A stretch of DNA of 15,958 nucleotides from Spirochaetales bacterium (GCA_017614625.1 JAGABK010000027.1:1-15958); one strand, 5' to 3'; shown: positions 1 through 7,085, counted from the first letter of the stretch. Program-made: numbers and translations. The notes: generated from the letters alone by a model not told the origin.

Positions 1-390
1 AACTGCAGGTACGACGGCGGAAACAACCTCAATGAGAAAGTCCTCAAGGCCGTTGAAGGCTGCAACGTGGTTCCCGTATGTCCGGAGATGCTGGGCGGAC
101 TTCCTTGTCCCCGCATCCCGTGCGAGATTGTCGAAGGCAAGGTATGCTCCAGAGACGGCAGGAACCTTGACAGCCAGTTCCGCGAAGGCGCGCAGAAGGC
201 TCTGGGGATTGCAAGGGAAAGCGGAGCGGAGGTTGCCATCCTCCAGTCCAGAAGCCCTTCGTGCGGGGTGAACCAGGTATACGACGGCACATTCTCGGGG
301 CGCCTCGTCCCGGGGCAGGGGGTGTTCGCCGAGCTTCTTTCGGAGAACGGAATCAGGGCCGTCGACGCGTCCGATCCGGGTGCGGTTTGA
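1..390 (+). CDS. DUF523 family protein (YbbK-like), 5' truncated
   Basis: The reading frame is open from base 1 and ends at the TGA at 388-390, so only the last 129 residues are present and the start lies outside the window. It matches the small cysteine-rich DUF523 family. Visible marks are the N-C-R-Y-D-G-G start of the fragment, VVPVCPEMLGGLPCPR, the SRSPSCG block, and a C-terminal YDGTFSGRLVPGQGVFAELL segment. The conserved cysteines suggest a metal or thiol site, but no biochemical function is established for the family. It is followed at once by a new promoter, so it does not look co-transcribed with the next gene by design. Family assignment is firm; function is unknown. Confidence 0.85.
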   Translation, partial: NCRYDGGNNLNEKVLKAVEGCNVVPVCPEMLGGLPCPRIPCEIVEGKVCSRDGRNLDSQFREGAQKALGIARESGAEVAILQSRSPSCGVNQVYDGTFSGRLVPGQGVFAELLSENGIRAVDASDPGAV

Positions 391-399
391 GCAAGCTTT

Positions 400-430
400 T
401 TGTACACTTAACCGAATAACGGTGTATAAT
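400..430 (+). promoter_or_regulatory. Promoter of the DUF1508 gene
   Basis: A perfect TATAAT lies at 425-430 and a TTGTAC -35-like hexamer at 400-405, 19 bp apart. A one-base shift to TGTACA gives 18 bp. An AAGGAG ribosome-binding site follows at 438-443, ahead of the ATG at 452. Confidence 0.65.
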
Positions 431-451
431 GGTTCCAAAGGAGAAAGGGCA

Positions 452-823
452 ATGGGCAAATTCTGCATCAAAGGCACGAAAAACGGAGGATTCAAGTTCG
501 ATCTCGTCGCAAACAACGGTGAGGTCATCGCCAGTTCACAGGTCTACAAGTCGCTTAGGACACTCAAGATCGGTCTCGCATCGGTAGTCAAGAACTGCCA
601 GGCCGCGGTCGAGGACCAGACGGTCGAGCCGCTCGTCGCAGTCAAGTGTCCGAAGTACGAGGTCTATAAGGACAACGCCGGAGAGTTCCGCTTCCGCCTG
701 AAGGCTTCCAACGGCCAGATCATCACGGTCGGACAGGGATACAACGCGAAGTCAAGCTGCCTGAACGGAATCGACAGCATCGGCCGCAATGCACCCGATG
801 CAAAGATCGTCAAGGAAGAGTAG
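452..823 (+). CDS. Double-DUF1508 protein (YegP-like)
   Basis: This 123-residue protein contains two tandem DUF1508 units. The first (residues ~3-48) carries the pattern FKFDLVANNGEVIASSQVYKS. The second (~70-116) carries the near-consensus YEVYKDNAGEFRFRLKASNG followed by a GQGYNAKSSCLNGIDSI block. Two-repeat DUF1508 proteins are typical of E. coli YegP; the family has no proven function. I chose the ATG at 452 because AAGGAG lies 8 nt upstream and homology begins immediately; the frame is open further upstream to 380 but that region contains the promoter. It is a monocistronic unit with its own promoter and a strong terminator, which suggests high independent expression of a small abundant protein (inference). 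Confidence 0.88.
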   Translation: MGKFCIKGTKNGGFKFDLVANNGEVIASSQVYKSLRTLKIGLASVVKNCQAAVEDQTVEPLVAVKCPKYEVYKDNAGEFRFRLKASNGQIITVGQGYNAKSSCLNGIDSIGRNAPDAKIVKEE

Positions 824-843
824 GGACGGCTTTTCAGAACAAT

Positions 844-874
844 GCCCGGAATTATAGGTTCCGGGCTTTTTTTT
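844..874 (+). terminator. Rho-independent terminator
   Basis: The arms GCCCGGAA (844-851) and TTCCGGGC (859-866) form a perfect 8 bp stem with a 7 nt loop, followed by eight T residues. It closes the DUF1508 transcription unit. Confidence 0.92.
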
Positions 875-878
875 GTGG

Positions 879-884
879 TATAAT
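879..884 (+). promoter_or_regulatory. -10 box of the nitroreductase gene
   Basis: A perfect TATAAT sits directly after the preceding terminator, 22 nt before the ATG. A GAGGAG ribosome-binding site lies at 895-900. No good -35 is visible because its expected position falls inside the terminator stem. Confidence 0.5.
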
Positions 885-906
885 CACCGCAAGTGAGGAG
901 CAAGAA

Positions 907-1419
907 ATGGAATTCAGGAATGTGATAAGAAACCGTTATTCATGCAGGTCCTTCTCCGACCGTCCGCTGGAGGAGTCGAAGCTTCAGGCCATCCTCGAGG
1001 CAGGCCGTCTGGCCCCGACCGCGAAGAACATCCAGGAGCAGCGCATCTACGTGCTCAAATCCGAAGACGCCATCGCCAAGGTCGATGCCGCCACGCCGTG
1101 CCGCTACGGGGCTCCGGTCGTGCTTGCGGTGGGCTATGACATCACCAACGTCTACACCTATCCGGGCGGAAAGCATGATTCGGGCATGGAGGACGCCGCC
1201 ATCGTCGCGACCCACATGATCCTCGCCGCCGCAGACGAGGGCGTGGACAGCTGCTGGCTGAACCGCTTCGACCCGGAGGCTCTCGAGGCTTCGCTTGGCC
1301 TTCCTCCCAACGAGAGGATCCTCATGCTCCTGGATCTGGGCTACGGCGCCGCCGACGCCGCTCCGAGTCCCAGACATGAGAGCAGGAAGGCCCTTGAAGA
1401 GACCGTCACCGTTCTCTGA
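907..1419 (+). CDS. Nitroreductase-family FMN protein
   Basis: The 170-residue product has the layout of the compact nitroreductase superfamily. The N-terminal FMN phosphate-contact motif RYSCRSF is at residues ~10-16. APTAKNIQEQ (~36-45) corresponds to the usual APSA-N-QP flavin loop. A helical segment with DAAIVATHMILAAADEGVDSCWLNRF follows, then a C-terminal LDLGYGAADAAPSPRH region. Members reduce nitro compounds, quinones or flavins with NAD(P)H as homodimers, and the substrate cannot be told from sequence. GAGGAG seven bases upstream supports the ATG. The gene is flanked by a terminator upstream and a separate promoter downstream, so it is probably monocistronic. Confidence 0.85.
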   Translation: MEFRNVIRNRYSCRSFSDRPLEESKLQAILEAGRLAPTAKNIQEQRIYVLKSEDAIAKVDAATPCRYGAPVVLAVGYDITNVYTYPGGKHDSGMEDAAIVATHMILAAADEGVDSCWLNRFDPEALEASLGLPPNERILMLLDLGYGAADAAPSPRHESRKALEETVTVL

Positions 1420-1438
1420 ATCCTGCCTGAACTGTTTC

Positions 1439-1467
1439 TTGGAAAACAGTACGGTTTTGTGTTAACA
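1439..1467 (+). promoter_or_regulatory. Putative promoter of the membrane-protein gene
   Basis: TTGGAA (1439-1444) and TTAACA (1462-1467) are 17 bp apart. They overlap a small inverted repeat, ACTGTTT (1431-1437) with AAACAGT (1444-1450), which may be the end of the previous unit or an operator. A TGGAGG ribosome-binding site follows at 1476-1481. Confidence 0.4.
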
Positions 1468-1487
1468 TCGTATTTTGGAGGCATGAG

Positions 1488-2864
1488 ATGGACGAAGAGA
1501 AGGAAGTTGCCGGCAAAGAAACAAAACCTGTCGAAGAACCTGCCGTGACCGAAGCCGCGGAAGTGCAGACTGAAATATCCGTCGACGACTACGAGGACGA
1601 GTTCGCAAAGATCGAGCGGAAACTGAAGCGCCTGGAGAACCAGGAGAAATGGGCTGCGCGCAAGTTGTTCCAGAAGGAGGACATCCGTTATCTGGGTCCG
1701 CTTTCGTACAGGGAATTCAAGATCATAGGATGGCTCTGTCTGTGCTGCATGGCGGTCGTCATTCTGATGAACCTTGCGATTAAGGTCAATTCCTCAAAGG
1801 CCGAACAGTTTACATCGTGGATCACGTTCTTCACCGGAGTGTCCCAGCTGGCGCTGCCTTTCATCCTCCTTTCGAACTTCACGAGGATCCTCAACCATGA
1901 TGAAGGATACAAGAGGCAGCTTCTGCTCAACGGATCGTTCGCAGTTGCCATTTTCCTGCTGTACTACATGTTCTTCTATCACTTCCTTCTGGGGTCGCTG
2001 GGTGCCCTGACGGTCAATCCGAAGAGCATCGTAGGTGCGGCGCAGTCCTTCTACAGGAACTATTCCAAAACCGGATTCTTCTGTTTCAACATCTTCATCG
2101 ACCTGTTTCTGTGCACTCTTTTCCAGTATTTCCTTGATTACAGACCGAAACGCTGCTTCAAGGGAAAGTGGATCAGACTGTTCAGGGCGATGGCCCTGCT
2201 TCCGGTTGCCTACGAGATCATGACCCTTGTCATGAAATACTACGCTGCCAGAAGGCAGCTGGACATGTCGCTCTTCATGTTCCCGCTCCTGCCGGTGAAG
2301 CCGCCCATGACTTTCGTGGTGTTCATCGTCCTTGCGCTGTGGGTGAAGACCAGGAAGAAACGTTTCATCAGACACGGCGGAACGCCGCAGGAATACCAGG
2401 CTTTCCTCAAATCCAAGAGGAATTCGTTCCATTTCGCCAGGTTCACTGCGGTTCTTCTGGTCGTAGCAGCTATTGTCGATGCCGCTGTCTATTTCGGCAA
2501 CACCGTCGCCGAGGTCTACCGGATGACAGCTCCTGCGCTTGCGGACGGTTCCGAAGCGGCTGCCCTCGCAATGGAGGAGGCCATGAACAACTTCCGTTCG
2601 ACGGCCATTGCCATGGGCTTCGGAAACTCGATATCCCTGCTTCCCATGGCACCGATCGTCCTGCTTTATTCCTATACCCGCAGGAAGAAGAATCCGGTCA
2701 TCGACACCCTTATCCCGCTTGCAGGTGTCTTCCTCTTCCTGATCCTGTTCCTTCAGGGACTGTACCAGATCATGCACATCCTTCCGTTCAGCGGAAAGAT
2801 AGACATCGATGCGATAATGGAGTTCATGCCTCTGGTCCTGGGAGCGATGGAAGGAGGCTTCTGA
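1488..2864 (+). CDS. Unrecognised polytopic membrane protein
   Basis: I do not recognise the family of this 458-residue protein. Residues 1-70 are highly charged, with an acidic stretch (1-40) and a likely coiled coil (~33-60, KIERKLKRLE-type heptads), and are probably cytoplasmic. About nine hydrophobic segments follow, near residues 79-99, 111-130, 149-170, 196-216, 232-250, 263-286, 318-338, 376-396 and 405-428. A short amphipathic tail (440-458) ends the protein. Basic patches (TRKKRFIRHGG at ~288-298, TRRKKNP at ~397-403) mark probable cytoplasmic loops. No transporter signature, ATPase motif or catalytic motif is visible. TGGAGG upstream supports the ATG. It converges with uup, 13 bp between stops. 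Confidence 0.8.
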   Translation: MDEEKEVAGKETKPVEEPAVTEAAEVQTEISVDDYEDEFAKIERKLKRLENQEKWAARKLFQKEDIRYLGPLSYREFKIIGWLCLCCMAVVILMNLAIKVNSSKAEQFTSWITFFTGVSQLALPFILLSNFTRILNHDEGYKRQLLLNGSFAVAIFLLYYMFFYHFLLGSLGALTVNPKSIVGAAQSFYRNYSKTGFFCFNIFIDLFLCTLFQYFLDYRPKRCFKGKWIRLFRAMALLPVAYEIMTLVMKYYAARRQLDMSLFMFPLLPVKPPMTFVVFIVLALWVKTRKKRFIRHGGTPQEYQAFLKSKRNSFHFARFTAVLLVVAAIVDAAVYFGNTVAEVYRMTAPALADGSEAAALAMEEAMNNFRSTAIAMGFGNSISLLPMAPIVLLYSYTRRKKNPVIDTLIPLAGVFLFLILFLQGLYQIMHILPFSGKIDIDAIMEFMPLVLGAMEGGF

Positions 2865-2873
2865 CGCGAAGCC
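2856..2873. terminator. Weak hairpin between convergent genes
   Basis: GGCTTC (2856-2861) and GAAGCC (2868-2873) form a 6 bp stem spanning the stop codon of the membrane-protein gene. There is no T-tract on either strand, so any terminator function would be weak or Rho-assisted. Confidence 0.25.
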
Positions 2874-2877
2874 GGCC

Positions 2878-4692
2878 TCAGGCCATTTCCGCCAGCTCCT
2901 CCCATCTGGGATAAAGCTTTGCCAGTTTCTCCGTGATCTCTTTGTAGCGTTTCTGCTTCAGGCCGCCGATGTCCGCTTCGCCTGTCGAGAAGAAGTCCTC
3001 AAGCTCCTGTTTCTCCTGCTCAAGGCTCTCTATGTCCGCCGTCACCTGCTCGAGTTCCTTCGCCTCCCTGTATGACAGGCCCTTCTTCGTGCGCTCTCGC
3101 ACCCTGGTGTCCCGCGCGGGCGCGGCGTCATCGGCCTTGCGGGGTGCGGTGTCGGGAAGGCTTGCGCGGTAGTCCGAATAGTTGCCCTCGAAACGGGTCG
3201 CTCCGGGCATGATTATCAGCTCCGTGCAGGTCCTGTCCAGGAACGCCCTGTCGTGGCTGACCGATATCACGCATCCGTTGAAATCCAGGATGTACTGTTC
3301 AAGGCGCCTGAGGGTGTCGATGTCCAGGTCGTTCGTCGGTTCGTCCAGAACAAGGAAGTTGGGATTGCGCACGAGAGTGCTCAGAAGGTATAGCCGTCTT
3401 TTCTCGCCGCCCGAGAGGATTCTGATCGGCAGCCTGTGGAACGAGGAGGGGAAGCCGAAGAGCTCCAGAAAACGTGCCGGAGTGACGACGTAGTCCTTTG
3501 CCAGCACGATTTGGGCCCCGATGTCCGACATGTACTCCAGCGGGGTCTTGTCGGCCGGCAGGCGGGAGGACATCTGGTCGTAGTATCCGAAGACGGTGTT
3601 CACTCCGGTGTCCACCTCGCCGGCATCGGGACTGAGATTGCCCGTCAGGATTTCCAGCAGGGTGCTCTTTCCGCTTCCGTTCGGTCCGATGACCCCGAAT
3701 CTCTGGCCCTTGGTGAACTCCAGGTCGAAGCCCTCGAAAAGCTCTTTTCCTCCGCGGCTGATGCCCACGCCCTTGAGCTCGAGGATCTTCTTGCCCAGGC
3801 GCCGGCCGATGCTGGAGAATGCGCGGCTTTCCTCCTCGGGGCCGGTCTGCTGCCCGAGCATCTCGCCGATGCGCTGCTTCCTTCCGCTGTCCTTGCCGGT
3901 TCTCGCCTTCGGTCCGCGGTGCAGCCACTCGAGCTCGCGCCTGAGTATCGTGGCCAGGCGGTCCTGCTCCTTCTGCAGGGCGTTGATGCGCATCTCGCGG
4001 CCCTCCAGGAAGCTGGTGTAGCCTCCGTCGTAGAAGTAGGCGCGGTGCCTGTCGATCTCCATGATCTTCGTGCAGATGCTGTCCAGGAAATAGCGGTCGT
4101 GGGTAATCAGCAGCACCGTGAAGGTGCCCGATCCCAGATGGTTCTCAAGCCATTCGATGGCGGGGATGTCCAGGTGGTTGGTCGGCTCGTCAAGGAGGAT
4201 GATGTCCGGTTTTATGGCCAGAAGCCTGGCTATGGCCGCCTTCTTGCGCATTCCGCCGGAAAGGACTTCCATGTCTGTGTCAAGGTCCTCGTGTACATCG
4301 AGCTCGTCCAGATAGCGGCAGTAGCGTGTCTCGATGTCCCAGATGCCCAGCGCCTCCAGCCTTTCCATGAGGGAGGCCTCGCCGTCCTCGTAGCGGCGCA
4401 GGAGGTCTATGTAAGGATCTTTTCCGAGGCGCAGGAACTGCCTGAGCGTGCATCCCTGCGGGAAGACCACCTCCTGCTCCAGGAAGGCCATCCTCAGCGA
4501 TCCGTTGATGGTGATCTCGCCTTCGTCCGGCTCCAGCTGTCCGGCCACAAGGCGCAGGAACGTCGTCTTTCCGGCCCCGTTCTTTCCTATGATTCCCATG
4601 TGCTCGCCTGTTTCCAGACCGAAGCTTACGGAGGAGAAGAGGTCCTGGTCCTTGACCGATTTGGATACGTTGTACACAGAAAGCGCGTTCAC
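2878..4692 (-). CDS. uup: ABC-F ATPase, Uup type
   Basis: The 604-residue protein has two ABC domains and no membrane segments, as in ABC-F ribosome-associated ATPases. Domain 1 has Walker A GKNGAGKT (~36-43), LSGG (~144), Walker B ending LLDEPTNHLD (~166-175) and H198 of the switch. Domain 2 has GPNGSGKS (~336-343), LSGGE (~426), VLDEPTNDLD (~448-457) and H480. The linker contains EWLHRGPKARTGK, typical of Uup. The C-terminal coiled-coil (~540-604, including LEQEKQELEDFF and KLYPRWEELAEM) is the Uup DNA/ribosome-binding tail. Known Uup proteins bind ribosomes and affect transposon excision. The start is GTG; an in-frame TAA lies only five codons upstream. No Shine-Dalgarno sequence is visible. 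Confidence 0.9.
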   Translation of the reverse strand: MNALSVYNVSKSVKDQDLFSSVSFGLETGEHMGIIGKNGAGKTTFLRLVAGQLEPDEGEITINGSLRMAFLEQEVVFPQGCTLRQFLRLGKDPYIDLLRRYEDGEASLMERLEALGIWDIETRYCRYLDELDVHEDLDTDMEVLSGGMRKKAAIARLLAIKPDIILLDEPTNHLDIPAIEWLENHLGSGTFTVLLITHDRYFLDSICTKIMEIDRHRAYFYDGGYTSFLEGREMRINALQKEQDRLATILRRELEWLHRGPKARTGKDSGRKQRIGEMLGQQTGPEEESRAFSSIGRRLGKKILELKGVGISRGGKELFEGFDLEFTKGQRFGVIGPNGSGKSTLLEILTGNLSPDAGEVDTGVNTVFGYYDQMSSRLPADKTPLEYMSDIGAQIVLAKDYVVTPARFLELFGFPSSFHRLPIRILSGGEKRRLYLLSTLVRNPNFLVLDEPTNDLDIDTLRRLEQYILDFNGCVISVSHDRAFLDRTCTELIIMPGATRFEGNYSDYRASLPDTAPRKADDAAPARDTRVRERTKKGLSYREAKELEQVTADIESLEQEKQELEDFFSTGEADIGGLKQKRYKEITEKLAKLYPRWEELAEMA

Positions 4693-4727
4693 GGTTCTGT
4701 TTTAGCAGAAAAGAAGTCAGCCTTCAA
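4693..4727 (-). promoter_or_regulatory. Leaderless-type promoter of uup
   Basis: On the minus strand TTGAAG (4727-4722) and TAAAAC (4704-4699) are separated by 17 bp. TGC directly before the -10 makes it an extended -10. Only 6 nt separate the -10 from the GTG start, so the expected transcription start coincides with the start codon. Confidence 0.55.
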
Positions 4728-4739
4728 GGGCACAGGCAG

Positions 4740-4768
4740 TACACAAAAGGCGCCCCGCACGTTATGAT
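4740..4768 (+). promoter_or_regulatory. Leaderless-type promoter of the FAD oxidoreductase gene
   Basis: TACACA (4740-4745) and TATGAT (4763-4768) are 17 bp apart. The -10 is 6 nt from the ATG at 4775, and no Shine-Dalgarno sequence lies in the gap, so the mRNA should begin at or next to the A of ATG. Confidence 0.55.
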
Positions 4769-4774
4769 TGGGCC

Positions 4775-6331
4775 ATGCAGAAAGATGTTTCGCTGAGGCT
4801 TCCCCCGCACAAGGCGTTCGTGGAGAAAGAGCTCAGAAAGGCCCTCGGAATAGGTGCCGGCGACAGTTACGTGATTCTCAGAAGGTCCATCGACGCAAGG
4901 CGCAGGGATATCCTGGTCGACCTAAATGTTCGGATAAATCCGGAGAAGATAGAGAATCAGGGCATCGTTCTGCAGGAAGCGGACAAGGATGCGCCGCAGG
5001 TCGTGGTGGTCGGAAGCGGCCCGGCGGGACTGTTCGCCGCCATGAGGCTCCTGGAGCTGGGACTGCGCCCGGTGGTGCTCGAGCGCGGCAAGGACATCCA
5101 TGAGCGCAGGGTCGACATAGCGCGCATCTCCACAGCGGACATCGTGGACTCCGACTCCAACTACAGCTTCGGCGAGGGCGGAGCCGGAACATACTCCGAC
5201 GGAAAGCTGTACACCAGAAGCAAGAAGCGCGGGGACAACGCGAAGGTCCTCGGTACGTTCGCGCAGTTAGGTGCACCCGAATCCATACTTTACGACGCCC
5301 ATCCCCATATCGGAACAGACCGGCTTCCGAAGGTCATCGAGAACATGCGCAACGCGATAATCGCGCACGGCGGCAGCGTGCTGTTCCGCACCAAGGTCAC
5401 CGCCCTGAAGATCAGCGGCGGAAGATGCACGGGCGTCGTGGCTTTCAATGCGGTCTCCGGCAGGGAAGAGGAGTTCGACGGACCTGTAATCCTGGCAGTG
5501 GGAAACGCCGCCAGGGACACCTTCCGCATGCTGGTGCAAAGCGGGGTCATGACCGAGGCCAAGGACATCGCAGTCGGAGTCAGGCTCGAGCATCCGCAGT
5601 CCCTGATCGATCGGATCCAGTACCACAATCCGGAAGGAAGGGGAGAGTATCTTCCTGCAGCTGAGTACAGCTTCGCGGCCCAGGTGGAGACCGAAGGCGG
5701 ACGCACCGGCGTCTACTCGTTCTGCATGTGTCCGGGAGGCTTCGTAGTCCCGGCCGCATCCGACAGAGACCAGGTGGTCGTCAACGGAATGTCTCCGTCC
5801 AACAGAGGCTCCAGGTGGGCCAACAGCGGAATAGTCACAGAATATCCTGTCTCCAAGCTCTCTTCCGGCGCGGACCCGCTTGCCATGATGGAGAGGCAGC
5901 AGGAACTTGAGGAGATGACTTACAAGGCAGCCGGCGGCACACAGAAGGCGCCGGGCCAGAGGATGACCGACTTCCTTTCGAAGAGATCAAGCTCCGACAC
6001 CGCTCCCACGAGCTATGCTCCGGGGCTGACATGCTCGAATCTGTGGGACGTGCTTCCTTCGGATATATGCGACGCACTGAAGGCGGGGCTTGAGGTCTTC
6101 TCCTCACAGGCCAGGGGTTTTCTGACCGAAGAGGCGACATTGATAGGAACCGAGACCAGGACGTCAGGTCCCGTGCGGATTGTGCGAGATCCCGAGACTC
6201 TGGAGAGCGTGAACATGCCCGGTCTCTATCCCTGCGGAGAAGGGGCGGGCTACGCCGGAGGAATCGTCAGCGCCGCCATCGACGGCATGCGCTGCGCGGA
6301 GAAGATCGCCTCCTTGTACGGAAGGATTTGA
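4775..6331 (+). CDS. FAD-dependent dehydrogenase, COG2509-like
   Basis: The 518-residue protein belongs to the large uncharacterised FAD-dependent dehydrogenase group. An N-terminal ferredoxin-like domain (~1-65) carries RRSIDARRRDI, typical of this group. The Rossmann dinucleotide fold follows, with VVVVGSGPAGLFAA (GSGPAG at 80-85) and the ribose-binding acid in VVLERG (E103). Next are the family hallmark NYSFGEGGAGTYSDGKLYTR, a middle CMCPGGFVVPA segment, and the C-terminal FAD motif YPCGEGAGYAGGIVSAAIDG. The substrate is unknown. The ATG at 4775 fits family starts; an ATG at 4764 is in another frame. The gene's stop codon abuts the tRNA-Val promoter. Confidence 0.88.
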   Translation: MQKDVSLRLPPHKAFVEKELRKALGIGAGDSYVILRRSIDARRRDILVDLNVRINPEKIENQGIVLQEADKDAPQVVVVGSGPAGLFAAMRLLELGLRPVVLERGKDIHERRVDIARISTADIVDSDSNYSFGEGGAGTYSDGKLYTRSKKRGDNAKVLGTFAQLGAPESILYDAHPHIGTDRLPKVIENMRNAIIAHGGSVLFRTKVTALKISGGRCTGVVAFNAVSGREEEFDGPVILAVGNAARDTFRMLVQSGVMTEAKDIAVGVRLEHPQSLIDRIQYHNPEGRGEYLPAAEYSFAAQVETEGGRTGVYSFCMCPGGFVVPAASDRDQVVVNGMSPSNRGSRWANSGIVTEYPVSKLSSGADPLAMMERQQELEEMTYKAAGGTQKAPGQRMTDFLSKRSSSDTAPTSYAPGLTCSNLWDVLPSDICDALKAGLEVFSSQARGFLTEEATLIGTETRTSGPVRIVRDPETLESVNMPGLYPCGEGAGYAGGIVSAAIDGMRCAEKIASLYGRI

Positions 6332-6333
6332 TA

Positions 6334-6362
6334 TAGACAAAACAATCCATCTGCGCTAACAT
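6334..6362 (+). promoter_or_regulatory. tRNA-Val promoter
   Basis: TAGACA (6334-6339) and TAACAT (6357-6362) lie 17 bp apart, with 11 nt to the mature tRNA 5' end. The -10 hexamer is identical to that of the tRNA-Gln gene in this window. Confidence 0.6.
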
Positions 6363-6373
6363 CTGTTTTGCAT

Positions 6374-6445
6374 GGGCGTGTAACTCAGCGGGAGAGTGCC
6401 ACCTTCACACGGTGGAAGTCGTTGGTTCAAACCCAATCGCGCCTA
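6374..6445 (+). tRNA. tRNA-Val (anticodon CAC)
   Basis: A full cloverleaf can be drawn. The acceptor stem pairs GGGCGTG with CGCGCCT (first pair G-U). The anticodon stem CCACC/GGTGG encloses the loop TTCACAC, giving anticodon CAC (Val, GUG codons). The T-arm is GTTGG-TTCAAAC-CCAAT. The discriminator is A. The 3' CCA is not encoded, so a CCA-adding enzyme is needed. Confidence 0.95.
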
Positions 6446-6485
6446 TAAACAAAAAGACGGAGCCTCGGTTCCGTCTTTTTGTTTA
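6446..6485. terminator. Bidirectional terminator after tRNA-Val
   Basis: A perfect 16 bp inverted repeat (6446-6461 with 6470-6485) with an 8 nt loop begins directly after the tRNA. The stem is GACGGA/TCCGTC extended by an A-run on one side and a T-run on the other, so it would work from both strands. Confidence 0.9.
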
Positions 6486-6494
6486 GGCACTCTT

Positions 6495-6602
6495 GATTGG
6501 GTTTGAATCCGAGCGTCAGGCGGACGCTCCGGTAGGTCTGCGTCCGCAGCGAGGCGGCCCGCAGGCGGACTACCGGTAGCCGAGGGCAAACCCAATCGCG
6601 CC
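6495..6602. repeat. Inverted-repeat element with a tRNA-Val 3'-end copy
   Basis: GATTGGGTTTG (6495-6505) and CAAACCCAATC (6587-6597) are perfect 11 bp terminal inverted repeats. The right end extends to CAAACCCAATCGCGCC (6587-6602), identical over 16 nt to the tRNA-Val 3' end at 6428-6443. The left end repeats the T-arm inverted (13 nt, 6495-6507 against 6426-6438). The GC-rich interior holds a 7 bp hairpin, GAGCGTC/GACGCTC (6511-6529). It also has a 45 bp-period direct repeat: CAGGCGGAC...CCGGTAG occurs at 6517-6535 and 6562-6579. TCTTGATT flanks both sides (6491-6498, 6609-6616). It resembles a small non-autonomous mobile or structured repeat, but I cannot name the family. Confidence 0.6.
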
Positions 6603-6621
6603 GTTTGGTCTTGATTCTGCT

Positions 6622-6908
6622 GTTGTGTATTATCTGAGGTTTTTTCGATTTCTACACCACTTTCATGGTGGTTGTGGTGTATTATTCACTGTTCTGTCTG
6701 AAACTACACCATAAACAGGCAAAAATGGTATGTTTTCCGCGTTTATTTCGAAAAATACACCATGAGGAGTGCCATGAAAAACAGGAAAAAACTAATTCAT
6801 GGCACAAATAATATGGAAGCATGCCATAAAACACGGAAAGTTTCATTTTCATGGCACAAAACATAGAAATAGTGCCATGAATCAGAGAAAAAACTCAAAT
6901 CATGGCAC
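6622..6908. repeat. Six phased inverted repeats in two triplets
   Basis: Six inverted repeats of 37-40 bp occur in an AT-rich stretch. The first triplet has arms like GTGGTGTA...TACACCAC and starts at 6622, 6674 and 6725. The second has arms like GTGCCATGA...TCATGGCAC and starts at 6769, ~6821 and 6872. Within each triplet the pitch is 52 then 51 bp. Loops are about 17-24 nt and linkers between units 12-15 nt (5 bp between the triplets). The interiors differ between units. The arms change together (ATGGTGT/ACACCAT versus ATGGCAC/GTGCCAT), so symmetry is preserved. No known element type fits. Confidence 0.7.
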
Positions 6909-6923
6909 TTGTGAAAAGGCATA

Positions 6924-7008
6924 AAAAAAGTTTTGCGGGGCAGACCACACCTTTCAGGATTGGGGTGGGGAGAAAAATCTGTGACCTGAGCCGCAAAACC
7001 TGTTTATA
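6924..7008 (-). ncRNA. Candidate small structured RNA
   Basis: On the minus strand a 9 bp stem, GTTTTGCGG (6999-6991) with CCGCAAAAC (6938-6930), encloses about 52 nt. The interior can nest CAGA/TCTG and an imperfect CCACCCC/GGTGTGG stem. A run of T follows the stem (6929-6924). A lone TATAAA -10-like box (7008-7003) lies just upstream; no convincing -35 is seen. It may be a short RNA, or just a long-loop terminator. Confidence 0.3.
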
Positions 7009-7060
7009 CGGTATCACGGTTTCTGATTACTTACAATTACTAAACTTGTTTATTTTTACT

Positions 7061-7085
7061 AAAAAAGGCAGGAACAAGTCCTGCC
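7061..7085 (-). terminator. Terminator of the DUF2188-like gene
   Basis: GGCAGGA and TCCTGCC (7067-7073, 7079-7085) form a 7 bp stem with a 5 nt loop. On the minus strand it is followed by six T residues. Confidence 0.9.

Noticed and set aside
1794..2777. 327-residue minus-strand reading frame
   Set aside because: It is antisense to the membrane-protein gene, with a charged, low-information composition and no recognisable domain.
3436..4767. 443-residue plus-strand reading frame
   Set aside because: It is antisense to the unmistakable uup gene; long opposite-strand frames are expected in GC-rich coding sequence.
6374..6602. Genomic island integrated at tRNA-Val
   Set aside because: The tRNA 3'-end copy is only 159 bp away and encloses no integrase or cargo, so at most a tiny non-autonomous element fits.
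6682..6864. 60-residue minus-strand reading frame
   Set aside because: It runs through the phased inverted repeats, whose 51-52 bp pitch is not kept in frame, and has no ribosome-binding site.
6622..6908. CRISPR array
   Set aside because: The repeated parts are short, diverged inverted arms of two types rather than near-identical direct repeats, and no cas gene is present.
6622..6908. Integron attC sites
   Set aside because: The arms do not fit the RYYYAAC/GTTRRRY core pattern, there are no cassette genes between them, and no integrase is nearby.
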